Assembly: GCA_946641795.1 (NCBI GenBank)
Contig: CAMPBZ010000074.1
Location: 1-5,974, forward strand
Source of the DNA: an uncultured Clostridia bacterium
Lineage (GTDB): Bacteria > Bacillota > Clostridia > Oscillospirales > CAG-272
DNA length: 5,974 bases
Direction of reading: 5' to 3'
This document shows positions 5,511 to 5,974 of the stretch, in pieces (position 1 is the stretch's first letter; each line of letters opens with the position of its first letter). The notes below the pieces were generated by a model. The model did no database searches and had not been told where the DNA came from. It saw nothing but the letters and a program-made list of their open reading frames with translations. The position numbers and the translations under genes were made by a program.

Positions 5511-5974
5511 ATGCAAGCCTATTATCCCGAAGGATTTTTGATGGAAACGGCGGAAAACCGCGAACTGACAAGCACGCTTTCCGGCCTGGAATTTGCAATG
5601 CAGACTCGAAAAATTGTGGAGGGTCGGGCGGTGCTTTGCGACGAAGACCTGACCTTGCACGTAGAACTTGGTGCCTGCCGCGGGATCCTGCCGGCGGACG
5701 AGGTGCTCTTGCGCCGCGCCGACGAAGCGCGCAAGGATATTGCCGTGATCTCGCGCGTGGGAAAACCGGTTTCGGTTTTGGTGACCGGTTTTGAAAAGCG
5801 CGGCGGCGAAACGATCGCCCTGCTCTCCCGGCGCCTGGCGCAGGAAGAATGCCGCCGCGAAGCCCTTGCCGCCCTGCGCCCCGGCGACCTGATCCGCGCC
5901 CGCGTAACGCATTTGGAGCCGTTCGGCGCGTTTTTGGACATTGGCTGCGGCATTGTTTCGCTTTTAACGGTGGA
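5511..5974 (+). CDS. S1-domain RNA-binding protein (ribosomal protein S1-like), 3' end beyond the window
   Basis: An open frame of 154 codons runs off the window end. It starts at ATG 5511, 9 bases after AAAGGA (5496-5501), and the early residues YYPEGFL fit the family start. Residues 36-60 (VEGRAVLCDEDLTLHVELG and onward to GILPADE) look like the first, degenerate S1-type OB fold. DIAVISRVGKPV (76-87) and ALLSRRLAQEECRRE (103-117) are linker motifs typical of Clostridia proteins annotated as S1-like. LRPGDLIRARVTHLEPFGAF (122-141) with DIGCGIVSLL (143-152) opens a canonical S1 domain. Such proteins have several S1 domains and bind single-stranded RNA, probably in connection with translation. 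Full-length relatives are roughly 280 residues, recalled rather than measured. It is transcribed divergently from the kinase operon. Confidence 0.85.
   Translation, partial: MQAYYPEGFLMETAENRELTSTLSGLEFAMQTRKIVEGRAVLCDEDLTLHVELGACRGILPADEVLLRRADEARKDIAVISRVGKPVSVLVTGFEKRGGETIALLSRRLAQEECRREALAALRPGDLIRARVTHLEPFGAFLDIGCGIVSLLTV

Noticed and set aside
5012..5541. Open frames on the + strand across the kinase start and the divergent promoter region, as candidate precursor peptides
   Set aside because: They lack ribosome binding sites and leader/core-like features, and they run through the - strand promoter and the coding region of the kinase-like gene. I see no credible precursor peptide in the window.
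5501..5794. Alternative + strand frame starting at ATG 5501
   Set aside because: The start lies within the ribosome binding site region of the S1-domain gene, and its product is an out-of-frame shadow. The frame from 5511 shows S1 motifs through to the window end.

Overview
The window looks like a chromosomal segment of a moderately GC-rich Gram-positive anaerobe of the class Clostridia, plausibly an Oscillospiraceae/Ruminococcaceae-type gut bacterium. This is inferred from three things: strong Shine-Dalgarno sequences, the gene families present (a YabB-type methyltransferase, a TtcA-type thiolase, a YgiQ-type radical SAM protein and a Clostridia-style S1-domain protein), and G/C-ending codons. 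No rRNA, tRNA, CRISPR array or insertion sequence was seen, and no gene-free stretch exceeds 300 bases.

Left part (1-3893, + strand): after the tail of an unidentified upstream gene and a terminator-like hairpin comes a tight four-gene set. It holds a tRNA1(Val)-type adenine-N6 methyltransferase (123-899), a 70-residue membrane-anchored acidic protein (922-1134), a TtcA-like tRNA thiolation enzyme with PP-loop and three-cysteine iron-sulfur signature (1139-1900), and a YgiQ-family radical SAM protein (1919-3853). Gaps are 22, 4 and 18 bases, so they are probably co-transcribed. The set ends in a perfect 15-bp inverted repeat that serves as a terminator, probably in both directions. Two of the four genes are tRNA-modification enzymes.

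Middle part (3892-5341, - strand): a three-gene operon converges on that terminator. In transcription order it encodes an HPr-kinase-like P-loop protein, a PqqD-like peptide-binding protein (RRE fold) and a small S24/S26 signal-peptidase-like protein with a Ser/His/Asp arrangement. Both junctions are 4-base ATGA overlaps. A near-consensus sigma-A promoter (TTGACA, 17 bases, TATACT) lies about 50 bases upstream of the first gene. Kinase, leader-binder and protease are the kinds of parts used in RiPP (ribosomally made, modified peptide) maturation, but no precursor peptide or maturase gene is visible here. This is the most interesting element of the window.

Right part (5342-5974): a 169-base divergent intergenic region, then the first 154 codons of an S1-domain RNA-binding protein on the + strand, cut by the window edge.
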